This document shows, one piece after another, positions 28,640 through 36,675 of a stretch of DNA of 64,000 nucleotides; the first letter of the stretch is position 1; each line of letters opens with the position of its first letter. The notes below the pieces were generated by a model, which did not search any database, had not been told where the DNA came from, and saw only the letters and a program-made list of their open reading frames with translations. This stretch comes from Rhodoferax sp. (GTDB taxonomy: Bacteria > Pseudomonadota > Gammaproteobacteria > Burkholderiales > Burkholderiaceae_C): contig NZ_JAUSLE010000063.1 in NCBI RefSeq assembly GCF_030646845.1, forward strand, positions 145,974 through 209,973, written 5' to 3'. Position numbers and translations under genes: made by a program.

Positions 28640-29749
28640 CTAACTGAGTGCAACGACTGAAGATCGCACGGCCTGGATCACTTGCTCAGCATCGCTCAAG
28701 CTCAACGACGGACCAATGGGTAGGCTCAGTACATCCCTATGGATATTCTCCGATATCGGAAAGCTGCCCTGCTCATATGCCAGAGCGGCGTATGCAGACT
28801 GGAGATGCGGCGGAATGGGGTAATGAATTAATGTGCCAATCCCTGCTTCGGTCAGCTTCTTCTGCAATGCCTCCCGTTGGGGGTGTTGCACCACGTACAG
28901 GTGCCAGGCGGGTTCGGCCCAGTCGGGCACAAAGGGCAGGATCAGGCCGGAACCAGTCAAGCCCAGCCGGTAACCCGCAGCAATAGCACTTCGGCGGGCG
29001 TTCCATTCGTCCAGGTGCGCCAGTTTCACGCGCAGGATAGCGGCTTGCAGTGGGTCCAACCGGCTGTTGTAGCCCTGGACCTCATTCACATATTTAACGC
29101 GTGAGCCATAGTTACGTAGCACTTGGATACGGTCAGCCAGCTGCACATCGTTAGTGGTCACCGCACCACCGTCGCCCATGGCACCGAGGTTTTTGCCAGG
29201 GTAAAAACTCCAAGCTACCACGTCGCCATGCGCGCCCAGGCGCTTGCCTTTGTAGCGTGCACCGTGCGCCTGCGCTCCGTCCTCCAACACGCGCAGACCG
29301 TGCTTGCGTGCGATGGCCAAGATGGCATCCATGTCAGCCGGCTGGCCGTACAGATGCACGGGCGAGATGACTCTAGTGCGGGGCGTGATGGCCGCCTCGA
29401 TGCGGGCCGGGTCGATGTTGTAAGTGCACGCATCGGGCTCCACCGGCACTGGTGTGGCGCCACACTGGCTCACGGCCAGCCAGGTGGCGATGTAGGTGTT
29501 GCTGGGCACGATGACTTCGTCACCCGGCCCTACGTCCATGGCGCGCAGGGCCAGATGCAGGGCGTCTAGGCCGTTGGCAACGCCAACCGCGTGGGTTGCC
29601 CCGCAGTAGGTAGCGAATTCGTTTTCAAACGCTTCGACTTCCGGTCCACCGATGTAATGACCAGATGCCAGTGTTCGGGCAACTGCTGCGTCAATGTCAG
29701 CTTGCAGCTCGCGGTACGCAGCCCCCAAGTCTAGAAATGGAATGTTCAT
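28640..29749 (-). CDS. fdtB: DegT/DnrJ/EryC1/StrS aminotransferase (FdtB/QdtB-like)
   Basis: A 369-residue PLP-dependent sugar aminotransferase. It starts [21 protein letters not shown], has [16 protein letters not shown], the [17 protein letters not shown] segment and the PLP lysine in [16 protein letters not shown], followed by [11 protein letters not shown]. This is the FdtB/QdtB pattern: transamination at C3 of a dTDP-3-keto-6-deoxyhexose to give dTDP-Fuc3N or dTDP-Qui3N. Its start overlaps the stop of the 3,4-ketoisomerase gene by four bases. Whether the product is the galacto or gluco sugar depends on the isomerase next door and cannot be settled by eye. Confidence 0.88.
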   Translation of the reverse strand: MNIPFLDLGAAYRELQADIDAAVARTLASGHYIGGPEVEAFENEFATYCGATHAVGVANGLDALHLALRAMDVGPGDEVIVPSNTYIATWLAVSQCGATPVPVEPDACTYNIDPARIEAAITPRTRVISPVHLYGQPADMDAILAIARKHGLRVLEDGAQAHGARYKGKRLGAHGDVVAWSFYPGKNLGAMGDGGAVTTNDVQLADRIQVLRNYGSRVKYVNEVQGYNSRLDPLQAAILRVKLAHLDEWNARRSAIAAGYRLGLTGSGLILPFVPDWAEPAWHLYVVQHPQREALQKKLTEAGIGTLIHYPIPPHLQSAYAALAYEQGSFPISENIHRDVLSLPIGPSLSLSDAEQVIQAVRSSVVALS

Positions 29750-30162
29750 AGTTGATCCCGCCCATGCATGAATTCCGAGTAGTTGCGGTAGTAATCTTCT
29801 TCGTCGTATTTATTCGAGGCCAGCACCATACAGACGGAACCAGATGAAAAGTTGTCCAACTCGCGCCAAATCATGGGGCAGACATACAGGCCGTTGTATG
29901 AGCGACTGAGGTGCACGCGCTTTTTGTTAACGCCATCATCCAACACCACATCGAAGCTGCCCGACATGGCAATGATGAGCTGGTGCAGCCCTTTGTGAGC
30001 ATGACCGCCACGCTCTGCACCGCCCGGAACGTCGTACAGGTAATAAACGCGCTGGATGTCAAAGGGGATCTGGTTGCCGCCTTCGACAAAGGTCAAGCTC
30101 CCACGGGGGTCCGAGATTTTTGGGAGTTCAATTATTTGGCAGAGGTCAATATTAAATTTCAT
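29746..30162 (-). CDS. fdtA: dTDP-4-keto-6-deoxyglucose 3,4-ketoisomerase (FdtA/QdtA-like)
   Basis: A 138-residue single-domain cupin (WxcM-like). Characteristic parts are [47 protein letters not shown] with its histidines, and a final [22 protein letters not shown]. FdtA and QdtA move the keto group of dTDP-4-keto-6-deoxyglucose from C4 to C3 and differ only in C4 stereochemistry. The substrate is the product of RmlB, which is encoded about 6 kb upstream. It is sandwiched, with overlaps, between the acetyltransferase and aminotransferase genes of the same pathway. Confidence 0.9.
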   Translation of the reverse strand: MKFNIDLCQIIELPKISDPRGSLTFVEGGNQIPFDIQRVYYLYDVPGGAERGGHAHKGLHQLIIAMSGSFDVVLDDGVNKKRVHLSRSYNGLYVCPMIWRELDNFSSGSVCMVLASNKYDEEDYYRNYSEFMHGRDQL

Positions 30163-30641
30163 TTGATTTCCATTGGGCTTTTCCGGTTGATTTCCCGGGC
30201 TGGATTACCCACAACCATGGCGCCAGGGGCCACGTCCTTGGTTACCACGGCACCGGCACCCACAATGGCGCCTGCGCCAATATGCACGCCCGGCAGCAAC
30301 GTAGCTCCACCGCCGATGCTGGCCCCTGCTCCGATACATGTGCCGACCAGCCCGAAGTTTACGTTTCTGCTCTTGGGATGCTTGTCATTTGTAAACGTCA
30401 CGTTGGGGCCAATAAAAACATCGTCTTCCACACGCAAACCGTCCCATAACTGAACGCCGCTCTTGACCGTGACGCGGTCGCCAATGACGACGTCGTTCTC
30501 AATCAGGCAATGCGAACAGATGTTGCAGTCACGGCCAATTTCTGCCCCGGGAAGCACGACAACGAATTGCCAGACGCGTGTATTTTCGCCAATGGTGGTG
30601 GACTGGACATCGGACAACCCATGAATAAATGGTGGGGACAT
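30159..30641 (-). CDS. fdtC: Left-handed beta-helix sugar N-acetyltransferase (FdtC/QdtC-like)
   Basis: A 160-residue hexapeptide-repeat acyltransferase: repeated [IV]G-x4 turns ([40 protein letters not shown]) and a final [27 protein letters not shown], the acetyl-CoA binding end. Such enzymes N-acetylate the 3-amino group of dTDP-Fuc3N or dTDP-Qui3N. The insert [11 protein letters not shown] between coils is common to this group. It is the first gene of the three-gene amino-sugar set and its stop overlaps the ketoisomerase start. Confidence 0.88.
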   Translation of the reverse strand: MSPPFIHGLSDVQSTTIGENTRVWQFVVVLPGAEIGRDCNICSHCLIENDVVIGDRVTVKSGVQLWDGLRVEDDVFIGPNVTFTNDKHPKSRNVNFGLVGTCIGAGASIGGGATLLPGVHIGAGAIVGAGAVVTKDVAPGAMVVGNPAREINRKSPMEIK

Positions 30642-30697
30642 GAAACAACTTTGAATTGGTGTGAAGAAGGTGACTATCGTGAATTAAGTACAGGCTT

Positions 30698-30880
30698 CTA
30701 GCTCGGATAGCATGTTTGTTTGAAAATCGATGATGTTGTCCGTGTGCTGACGATACAAAACCAACTCGTTGGACAAATGCCCGCATGTCGTCCTGCCTGC
30801 GCATTGCCAAATGAGGTTTTGAATTCCAGCGTTTGCGATTCGTCTGCAGCGATGAGGGATTGGATGGCGGCAAGCTTCAT
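30698..30880 (-). pseudogene. Fragment of an AlbA_2/Schlafen-like ATP-binding protein and unplaced debris
   Basis: A 60-codon frame begins MKLAAIQSLIAADESQTLEF; its DESQTLEFKTSFG stretch matches the N-terminal strand (xxExxTLEFKxS) of AlbA_2 (Schlafen-type) proteins, after which similarity is lost. A different frame over the same bases reads ELVLYRQHTDNIIDFQ and faintly recalls the C-terminus of a GT2 glycosyltransferase. Neither is complete. The start codon overlaps the TGA of the ManC/Fcl remnant. I regard the 350 bp between the acetyltransferase and the MarR-type regulator as deletion debris without a working gene. Confidence 0.4.
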
Positions 30881-30999
30881 GGGGTGGCCTCCCATCCCAA
30901 TGCATTCAAGCGGCTATCCATCGGCTTGCGCGACAGCGGCCGCAGCCGGGTGCCCGAGCCGCAGTAAAAAATAATGGCGGTGATTCTTGTGTTAGTCAT
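30877..30999 (-). pseudogene. 40-codon remnant joining a ManC start to a GDP-fucose synthase end
   Basis: From the ATG at 30999 the first 25 codons contain TAIIFYCGSGTRLRPLSRK, which matches the nucleotide-binding start of mannose-1-phosphate guanylyltransferase (usual ILCGGSGTRLWPLSRK). It then passes without a stop into PMDSRLNALGWEATP, which resembles the C-terminus of GDP-L-fucose synthase (RKLMDSSRLNALGW). The whole frame is 40 codons, so both genes are gone except for these ends, consistent with a deletion that fused the two. The ATG overlaps the stop of the MarR-type gene by eight bases, as an original manC might have done. Confidence 0.6.
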
Positions 31000-31378
31000 G
31001 AATGGGGGCCGGTTTGCTTTGGGCTTTGCCCATTTCAGACTTCAGCGCTTCGATCTCCAGCGTGAGGCTTTCGTACTCTGCCAACTTGCGCGCCAGAAAA
31101 CGAACCCTGAGGCCGGTTTTTTCAGTGATGCCCATGGGAGTGAGCAGGTAAGCATAGGCCAGCTTGTTCTGGCTTTTCCTAAAACTCTGCATCTTGATGT
31201 AACCCTTGCCCAGCAAAGCCTTGAGGCAATAGTTAGTCTTGCCCAAGCTCACGCCCAGCGCATCGGCCAGCTCGCGCTGGCTCAGGTGCGGATCGGCCTC
31301 CAAAAGGCGCAAGACCTTGAGGTGGTTTTCTTCTTGAAGGGAGGGGAATTCGGCAGTGTTCACTTGATGAACGCGCAT
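30992..31378 (-). CDS. MarR-family EPS-associated transcriptional regulator
   Basis: A 128-residue winged-helix protein: QEENHLKVLRLLEADPHLSQRELADALGVSLGKTNYCLKALLGKGYIK forms the helix-turn-helix, followed by a short wing region (YAYLLTPMGITEKTGL) and a C-terminal coiled helix (LARKLAEYESLTLEIEALKSEM) for dimerisation. This is the pattern of the small MarR-type regulators found in exopolysaccharide and O-antigen loci of proteobacteria. It probably controls downstream locus genes. The start at ATG 31378 is the first in-frame ATG; an internal GTG is possible. It lies between the decayed vapBC and the ManC/Fcl remnant. Confidence 0.85.
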   Translation of the reverse strand: MRVHQVNTAEFPSLQEENHLKVLRLLEADPHLSQRELADALGVSLGKTNYCLKALLGKGYIKMQSFRKSQNKLAYAYLLTPMGITEKTGLRVRFLARKLAEYESLTLEIEALKSEMGKAQSKPAPIHD

Positions 31379-31416
31379 ATTAACACGCCTTGATGGGAGA
31401 GCCCGCACCCCTGTAT

Positions 31417-31839
31417 CTACCGGGCTATTGGTTTTGGGTTTTGAGCACCCCAGGGGTTGGTCTGTGCGCCTTGTACAACTGCCAACGGATTGCCCTGATC
31501 CAGCGTGACAGACACGCCACGGTTTGTCACCGCAAGCGCCAGTAAGTAGGCATCTGTGATGTGGCGGCCAGTGAGCAATTTGCTCAACGCCATCAAGCCT
31601 GGGCTTAGCGGGTTGACGGCGTCTGGCCAAAATGATGAGCCGGGTGCTTGGTGGCTTCAGCCAGAGGGACCACCACCTCCGCTGCGGGCGCACTGTTGGG
31701 TAAGCGATTGGCGACAGGATTCGTATGCACCCATTCTGGGTGAGTAGGTACGACTCCCGACTCTCATCCAGGTGGTCACACTTAACCACCGCATGGCGAT
31801 AGCATGGTGCATGTGGCCGGCATCCAGCAGCGAGACAAT
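31417..31839 (-). pseudogene. VapC-type PIN-domain toxin, multiply frameshifted
   Basis: VapC segments occur in order but in different frames. SLLDAGHMHHAIAMRWL, the strand with the first aspartate and the HHxxAxxWL helix, is in one frame. YLLTQNGCIRILSPIAYP is in a second, AAEVVVPLAEATKHPAHHF in a third, and WPDAV...GRHITDAYLLALAVTNRGVSVTLD, the C-terminal catalytic part, in a further one. At least three frameshifts and a shortened middle are needed to link them. An active PIN ribonuclease cannot be made. It follows the vapB remnant directly in the normal operon order. Confidence 0.7.
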
Positions 31840-32075
31840 CAAACGCCTTCGGTTTCACGCAGGGCATTGACCTGGTCGTTACTGACCAATACCCCACGCG
31901 CCGGCAACGGCCTGAACCCACCCACCGTAAGGGCAGACGGCTGTTGATCGACGCGCGCCGTCAGTGCCAGTCGCGCAAGACGCAAAATGACCTGCCCAAG
32001 TGTCAGGCACTCACGTCAAGCCATGTCTTTCGCAGCGAGTAGCACGTCATCGTCAATATCAATGGTGGCACGCAT
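31839..32075 (-). pseudogene. VapB-type antitoxin with an internal stop
   Basis: From the ATG at 32075 the frame reads MRATIDIDDDVLLAAKDMA, the start of the ribbon-helix-helix antitoxin that partners VapC, then meets TGA at 32016-32018 (codon 20). The same frame continues with LTLGQVILRLARLAL and ends GFRPLPARGVLVSNDQVNALRETEG before the true stop, so only one nonsense change separates it from an intact 78-residue antitoxin. The first ATG-to-stop product would be 19 residues. With the frameshifted toxin downstream the module is dead. The rest of 31379-32191 holds no other gene I can see. Confidence 0.75.
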
Positions 32076-32143
32076 TTCATTTCGCCAGATGTTTTGATGC
32101 ATTGGTTCTAAATCATCAAAACACCACGGACGAAGATCACTGA

Positions 32144-32180
32144 CTGGCGCTGGCGCTGGCAGCTGGCAGCTGGCAGCTGC
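32144..32180. repeat. Short tandem repeat with a self-complementary tail
   Basis: CTGGCG is repeated, passing into CTGGCAG units (about 37 bp in all), and the last part CTGGCAGCTGCCAG is a 14-bp palindrome. It lies a few bases beyond the wzz stop, on the side where transcription would end, with no T run, so a terminator role is doubtful. Confidence 0.6.
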
Positions 32181-32191
32181 CAGCCGCGACC

Positions 32192-33085
32192 TTACTGCAT
32201 CCGACTTTTGAGTCCTATGGCAGCGCGCAGTTTGGCTTGCTTCTCAGCCGCCTGCGGGTCTTGCGCCACACTCTTCCAGGCGTGGCGCAGGAACACCCAC
32301 AGCAGCAGCGCAAAGCCACTGCCAAATGCAGCCATGACGGCGATCAGACTCTTTTTTGGGGCAACAGGTTCAGTAGGCAAGGTAGGCGATTGCTTGACAA
32401 CATCACCCGACAAACCCTGTAGCGTTCGCGGGATAGTCAACACCTCGGCAAAATACCGCGCCTGCAACTCACCCACCGCCACGAGACTGGTGCCAGCCTC
32501 GCCTCGCGTGAGCGGCTGGTTCAGATTGGCCAGCCCCTCTGTAGTCAGGCGGTCCAACAAACGACTCACCGACGCCAGGGTCACCTTGGCATAAGCCAGC
32601 CGCTTTTCCAGATCGGCGCGATCCTGATCGCCCGGCACCGTGCTCTTGAGCCAGGTGCCGATGACCGCGTTGGCTAGTGTTTGCGCCTCAAGCGGCGAGT
32701 TGGCGGTCACGTCGAGACGCAACAGCCCATCTTTGCCCACGACGGCCTTGATCTGCTTGGCAAGCCCCGTACGCGCCACATCAATCGGACGGCCGGCGAA
32801 AAGTTTCAGCGACCCAATAACAGGGTCCAGCACCACAGGAGAAACCATCATCGCGGCCGCCTGCGTTGGCGTTGGCGTTGGCGTTGGCGCCTGTGTTGGA
32901 GTTGGTATTGGTGTTGGCAATGCCAGGATAGCCTGACTGATAAAGCTCTGCGGCAAGGCATAGCCAATTGCCAAAGCCAATAGCCCAACCACTACAGGCC
33001 CCAAGATCAAAAGCTTCAAGTTTTCGGCGACGACAAGCAACAAGTCAAGCAGGCTGACTTCATTTTCTTCGGTATCTATTTCCAT
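32192..33085 (-). CDS. wzz: Wzz-type polysaccharide chain-length determinant
   Basis: A 297-residue polysaccharide co-polymerase. It has an N-terminal membrane helix (LLILGPVVVGLLALAIGYAL, about 29-48), a periplasmic alpha/beta region with a coiled helix (DLEKRLAYAKVTLASVSRLLDRL), and a C-terminal helix (SLIAVMAAFGSGFALLLWVFL) preceded by PVAPKKS, the proline-rich motif of Wzz proteins. It sets O-chain length with Wzy. Just after the first helix is a low-complexity PTPIPTPTQAPTPTPTPTQA linker coded by a hexanucleotide array. It follows rmlC by about 26 bp in the same direction. Confidence 0.88.
   Translation of the reverse strand: MEIDTEENEVSLLDLLLVVAENLKLLILGPVVVGLLALAIGYALPQSFISQAILALPTPIPTPTQAPTPTPTPTQAAAMMVSPVVLDPVIGSLKLFAGRPIDVARTGLAKQIKAVVGKDGLLRLDVTANSPLEAQTLANAVIGTWLKSTVPGDQDRADLEKRLAYAKVTLASVSRLLDRLTTEGLANLNQPLTRGEAGTSLVAVGELQARYFAEVLTIPRTLQGLSGDVVKQSPTLPTEPVAPKKSLIAVMAAFGSGFALLLWVFLRHAWKSVAQDPQAAEKQAKLRAAIGLKSRMQ
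32865..32919. repeat. Degenerate hexanucleotide array coding the Pro-Thr linker of Wzz
   Basis: Four perfect GTTGGC units are followed by diverged GTTGGN units, about nine units in all with one interruption. As the unit is six bases, slippage would change linker length by two residues without shifting the frame. Confidence 0.75.
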
Positions 33086-33111
33086 TCTTCTACCATTCCC
33101 TTAACGCGACA

Positions 33112-33687
33112 TTATCCCCCAGAAGAACTTCTGCTCGCCCCCGCAGACATCAGCGCGTTCGCCAGCAGTACACCTGACTGGTCCTTGGTCGAGAGTAGTG
33201 GGGAATTGCCTGCCAAAGGCCACGCAATGGCCAGGGCAGGGTCATCCCAGGCGATGCAGCATTCGAACTGCGGCGCGTAATAGGCCGTAGTTTTGTAGAG
33301 TACGTCGGCGGACTCGCTCGTGACCAAAAAGCCGTGTGCGAAGCCAGCGGGTATCCAGCTCATGAGGTGGTTGTATTCAGTCAGCACATTGCCCACCCAC
33401 TGGCCAAAGGTGGCCGAGCCTTGGCGAATATCCACCGCCACGTCAAATATGGCGCCGCGCACCACCCGCACCAGCTTGCCCTGTGGTTGCTGTATCTGGT
33501 AATGCAGGCCACGCAGCACGCCACGCACCGAGTGACTGTGGTTGTCCTGGACAAACGGTAGATTCAAGCCCACGGCTTGGTCAAATTCCCGTTGGTTGAA
33601 GCTTTCGTAGAAAAACCCGCGCTCATCTGCGAACACTTGGGGCTCGATGGTCAGCACCTCCGGGATGGCTGTGGGGGTAAATCTCAT
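33112..33687 (-). CDS. rmlC: dTDP-4-dehydrorhamnose 3,5-epimerase
   Basis: A 191-residue cupin, slightly above the usual 180-185. Key parts are EVLTIEPQVFADERGFFYESFNQREF, the catalytic histidine in RGLHYQIQQPQGKLVRVVRG, and FAHGFLVTSESADVLYKTTAYYAP with the catalytic tyrosine region. It epimerises C3 and C5 of dTDP-4-keto-6-deoxyglucose for rhamnose synthesis. The start at ATG 33687 removes 22 upstream residues that have no family match. It begins 13 bases past the rmlA stop, the last of the rmlBDAC set. Confidence 0.94.
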   Translation of the reverse strand: MRFTPTAIPEVLTIEPQVFADERGFFYESFNQREFDQAVGLNLPFVQDNHSHSVRGVLRGLHYQIQQPQGKLVRVVRGAIFDVAVDIRQGSATFGQWVGNVLTEYNHLMSWIPAGFAHGFLVTSESADVLYKTTAYYAPQFECCIAWDDPALAIAWPLAGNSPLLSTKDQSGVLLANALMSAGASRSSSGG

Positions 33688-33700
33688 GCAACGTCGCGCC

Positions 33701-34588
33701 TCACGAAGCGCGCTTCTCGGCCAATAGTCGATGCAGATATTGACCGTAACCACTTTTCGCTAGTGGATATGCCAGCGTCTCCAGCTGGGCGCTGTCAATA
33801 AAACCGCTCCGCCACGCGATTTCTTCCGGACACGCGATTTTCAAACCCTGGCGATGCTCCAAGGTGGCAATGAACTGACTAGCTTCCAGCAAGCTGTCGT
33901 GCGTGCCGGTATCGAGCCAGGCATAGCCACGCTGCATGATTTGCACATTGAGCAGGTTTTGATCCAGGTAAGCCTGGTTGACAGCCGTGATCTCCAACTC
34001 GCCTCGGGGGCTGGGCTTGACGGCCTTGGCAATGTCCACCACCTGGTCGTCATAGAAGTACAGGCCGGTGACGGCATAGTTGCTTTTTGGCTTGGCTGGC
34101 TTTTCCTCGATGCTGCTCGCACGCCCTTCGGCGTCAAACGCCACAACGCCATAGCGATCGGGGTCTTGTACGTGGTAGGCAAACACAGTGGCACCGTGGA
34201 TTTTTGCGTCAGCACCAGCCAGCAAAGCAGAAAATTCATGCCCGTAAAAAATGTTGTCGCCCAACACCAACGCACTGGGGGCGCCATCCAGGAATTTCTC
34301 ACCAATGAGGAACGCCTGCGCCAAGCCATCCGGGCTGGGCTGCACAGCGTATTGCAAGTTCAGCCCCCATTGCGAACCGTCGCCCAGCAACTGTTGAAAA
34401 CGGGGCGTGTCTTGCGGCGTGCTGATGACCAGAATGTCGCGTATGCCCGCGAGCATGAGCGTACTCAAGGGGTAGTAAATCATGGGCTTGTCGTACACCG
34501 GCAGCAGCTGCTTGCTCATGGCCAGGGTGGCCGGGTGCAGGCGGGTGCCGGAGCCACCGGCCAGGATGATGCCTTTGCGTTGGGTCAT
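33701..34588 (-). CDS. rmlA: Glucose-1-phosphate thymidylyltransferase
   Basis: A 295-residue nucleotidyltransferase of normal length making dTDP-glucose. The start [38 protein letters not shown] is the classic RmlA signature with the P-loop-like GGSGTRL and the uridine/thymidine-binding lysine. VLGDNIFYG is the metal-binding aspartate region; [22 protein letters not shown] follows. It lies between rmlD and rmlC. dTDP-glucose from this gene also feeds the FdtA/B/C branch. Confidence 0.96.
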   Translation of the reverse strand: MTQRKGIILAGGSGTRLHPATLAMSKQLLPVYDKPMIYYPLSTLMLAGIRDILVISTPQDTPRFQQLLGDGSQWGLNLQYAVQPSPDGLAQAFLIGEKFLDGAPSALVLGDNIFYGHEFSALLAGADAKIHGATVFAYHVQDPDRYGVVAFDAEGRASSIEEKPAKPKSNYAVTGLYFYDDQVVDIAKAVKPSPRGELEITAVNQAYLDQNLLNVQIMQRGYAWLDTGTHDSLLEASQFIATLEHRQGLKIACPEEIAWRSGFIDSAQLETLAYPLAKSGYGQYLHRLLAEKRAS

Positions 34589-34604
34589 GTTGTATCTTTC
34601 CGGG

Positions 34605-35519
34605 TTATTGTGTTTCTGTCAGCATACGGGCTACGCCTTGTTGCCAAGGGGGCATGACCAGATCAAAGGTCTTCACCAGTCGCGCCGTGTCCAGCCGCGA
34701 GTTGAGGGGGCGACGGGCGGGGGTGGGATAGGCGCTGGTGGGGATGGGGGTGGCGACACGGGTTTTCAGTAGTGGCAGTTGGTTTGCTACATCTTTTATA
34801 GCTATTTGCGCATATTCCACTTGGGCTAGCACGTAGTTTGCATACCCAAACCAGCTGGTTTCACCGCCGGCGGCCAGATGGTACAGCCCGGCGTCTTCGG
34901 GATGTTGCAGCAGATGGCGGATGGCGTGGGCCGTCACATCGGCCAACAACTCAGCGCCCGTTGGTGCGCCAAACTGGTCGTCGATCACGGTCAGGCGATC
35001 GCGCTCCTGCGCCAACCGCAACATGGTTTTGGCGAAGTTGCCGCCGCGCGCAGCATAGACCCAACTGGTGCGCAAGATCAGGTGCTGCGGGCCAACCGCC
35101 TGGATCAGTTGCTCGCCCTCCAGTTTGGATTGGCCATAGACATTGAGCGGCGCCGGGGTATCGGCCTCGGTCCAGGGACCGGTGCCACTGCCGTCAAAGA
35201 CGTAGTCGGTGCTGTAGTGCACCAACCAGGCGTCAAGCCTGGCCGCCTCTTGCGCCAGCACACCGGGCGCCAGGGCGTTGACGGTACGCGCCAATTCAGG
35301 CTCGCTCTCGGCTTTGTCCACCGCGGTATAGGCGGCAGCATTGACGATGACGTCGGGCCGCACCTCTTGCACCGTGGCAGCCAGGCCCTGCAGGTTGCCC
35401 AAGTCGCCGCAGCGGTCTGCGCTATGGCGATCGAGCGCGATGAGCTCACCCAAAGGCGCCAGGCTGCGCTGCAATTCCCAGCCGACCTGCCCGTTTTTGC
35501 CGAACAAGAGGATCTTCAT
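34605..35519 (-). CDS. rmlD: dTDP-4-dehydrorhamnose reductase, carrying a repeat-coded insert
   Basis: A 304-residue SDR for the last step of dTDP-L-rhamnose synthesis. It begins [18 protein letters not shown] (NADPH site), has STDYVFDG, and the catalytic [11 protein letters not shown]. Near the C-terminus it ends normally with [20 protein letters not shown]. Residues 230-245 ([16 protein letters not shown]) coincide with a copy of the dispersed repeat, just before that conserved end, in the same frame as in three other genes. The insertion is on a variable surface stretch, so activity is probably kept. It starts six bases beyond the rmlB stop. Confidence 0.94.
   Translation of the reverse strand: MKILLFGKNGQVGWELQRSLAPLGELIALDRHSADRCGDLGNLQGLAATVQEVRPDVIVNAAAYTAVDKAESEPELARTVNALAPGVLAQEAARLDAWLVHYSTDYVFDGSGTGPWTEADTPAPLNVYGQSKLEGEQLIQAVGPQHLILRTSWVYAARGGNFAKTMLRLAQERDRLTVIDDQFGAPTGAELLADVTAHAIRHLLQHPEDAGLYHLAAGGETSWFGYANYVLAQVEYAQIAIKDVANQLPLLKTRVATPIPTSAYPTPARRPLNSRLDTARLVKTFDLVMPPWQQGVARMLTETQ
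34786..34832 (+). repeat. Dispersed palindromic repeat, copy C (inside rmlD)
   Basis: GCTAC..TATAGC, then TGCGCATATT and TGGGCTAGC at the fixed 19-base spacing. It is the most diverged copy at its right end but keeps the reading frame [16 protein letters not shown]. Confidence 0.75.
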
Positions 35520-35525
35520 GACAGA

Positions 35526-36596
35526 TCAGGGGGTCTCATGGCCCGAATACTGCGTCTGCACCCACTCGCGGTAGGCCCCACTTTGCACATGAGCCACCCA
35601 GTCGGGGTTGGCCAGGTACCACTGCACAGTCTTGCGGATGCCGGTCTCGAAGGTTTCCGCCGGCTTCCAGCCGAGTTCGCGCTCGATCTTGCTGGCATCG
35701 ATGGCGTAGCGCCGGTCGTGGCCGGGGCGGTCCTGCACATAATTGATCTGTGTTTTGTAGTGGGTGCCGTCACCATTGGGCCGCAGTTCGTCGAGCAGGG
35801 CGCAGACCGTGTGCACGATCTCGATGTTGGGCTTTTCGTTCCAACCGCCCACGTTGTAGATCTCACCGACACGGCCCGCCTCCAGCACTCGGCGAATGGC
35901 ACTGCAGTGGTCCTTGACGTAGAGCCAGTCGCGCACCTGCAGGCCGTCACCGTAGACCGGCAAGGGCTTGCCCGCCAGAGCATTGACGATGAGGAGCGGA
36001 ATCAGTTTTTCCGGGAAGTGCAATGGCCCGTAGTTGTTGCTGCAGTTGGTGGTGAGCACCGGCAGGCCATAGGTATGGTGCCAGGCGCGCACCAGATGGT
36101 CGCTGGCGGCCTTGCTGGCGGAGTAGGGACTATTGGGCTCCAACTTGTGGATTTCGGTAAAGGCCGCTTCGGCGGGCGCGAGACTGCCGTACACCTCGTC
36201 GGTGGACACATGAAGGAAGCGAAATGCCGCACGCGGCGCCTCAGCCAGGCCTTGCCAGTAGGCTCGGACACTTTGCAGCAGCCGCATGGTGCCGACGACA
36301 TTGGTCTGGATGAAGTCTTCAGGCCCGTGAATGGAGCGGTCGACGTGGCTTTCCGCCGCGAAGTTCAGCACGGCTCGCGGCTGATGCTGCTCCAGCAATT
36401 GGGCAACCAGGGCTGCGTCACCAATATCGCCCTGCACAAACACATGGCGGGCATCACCCTGCAATGAGGCCAGATTCTCCAGATTGCCGGCGTAGGTCAG
36501 TTTGTCCAGGTTGAGCACCGGCTCATCCGATTGGGCCAGCCAGTCGAGCACAAAATTGGCGCCGATAAACCCCGCGCCACCAGTTACCAGAATCAT
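35526..36596 (-). CDS. rmlB: dTDP-glucose 4,6-dehydratase
   Basis: A 356-residue extended SDR of standard length that converts dTDP-glucose to dTDP-4-keto-6-deoxyglucose. It starts [19 protein letters not shown]; the catalytic core has STDEVYG and [14 protein letters not shown]; and [15 protein letters not shown] plus [12 protein letters not shown] complete the family signature. First gene of the rml set on the minus strand, its product is used by both the rhamnose branch and the Fdt-type amino-sugar branch. The region upstream contains a stem-loop that ends the neighbouring gene. Confidence 0.96.
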   Translation of the reverse strand: MILVTGGAGFIGANFVLDWLAQSDEPVLNLDKLTYAGNLENLASLQGDARHVFVQGDIGDAALVAQLLEQHQPRAVLNFAAESHVDRSIHGPEDFIQTNVVGTMRLLQSVRAYWQGLAEAPRAAFRFLHVSTDEVYGSLAPAEAAFTEIHKLEPNSPYSASKAASDHLVRAWHHTYGLPVLTTNCSNNYGPLHFPEKLIPLLIVNALAGKPLPVYGDGLQVRDWLYVKDHCSAIRRVLEAGRVGEIYNVGGWNEKPNIEIVHTVCALLDELRPNGDGTHYKTQINYVQDRPGHDRRYAIDASKIERELGWKPAETFETGIRKTVQWYLANPDWVAHVQSGAYREWVQTQYSGHETP

Positions 36597-36626
36597 TGTT
36601 TCCCCCCTGTGGATCCGCCTTCATAA

Positions 36627-36651
36627 CAAAGGGCGCATGAAGCGCCCTTTG
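36627..36651 (-). terminator. Probable terminator of the acyl-CoA reductase-like gene
   Basis: A perfect 10-bp inverted repeat (CAAAGGGCGC / GCGCCCTTTG, 5-base loop) 25 bases after the stop of the gene at 36676-38673. The T tract is short (TTTG), so termination strength is uncertain. Nearly the same stem occurs at 39525-39546. Confidence 0.6.
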
Positions 36652-36675
36652 ATTATCGCCGCTGGCATGCCTGGC

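Noticed and set aside
30992..31921. One continuous 309-codon frame upstream of the MarR-type gene
   Set aside because: Only its last 128 codons match the MarR-type family; the earlier part is a shadow running across the vapC remnant, partly out of the toxin's frames.
32865..32919. Possible CRISPR-like repeat
   Set aside because: The units are six bases long with no spacers and lie inside wzz as a Pro-Thr coding array.
36597..36675. JUMPstart/ops element ahead of the rml operon
   Set aside because: I looked for GGCGGTAG or its complement near the start of rmlB and did not find it.
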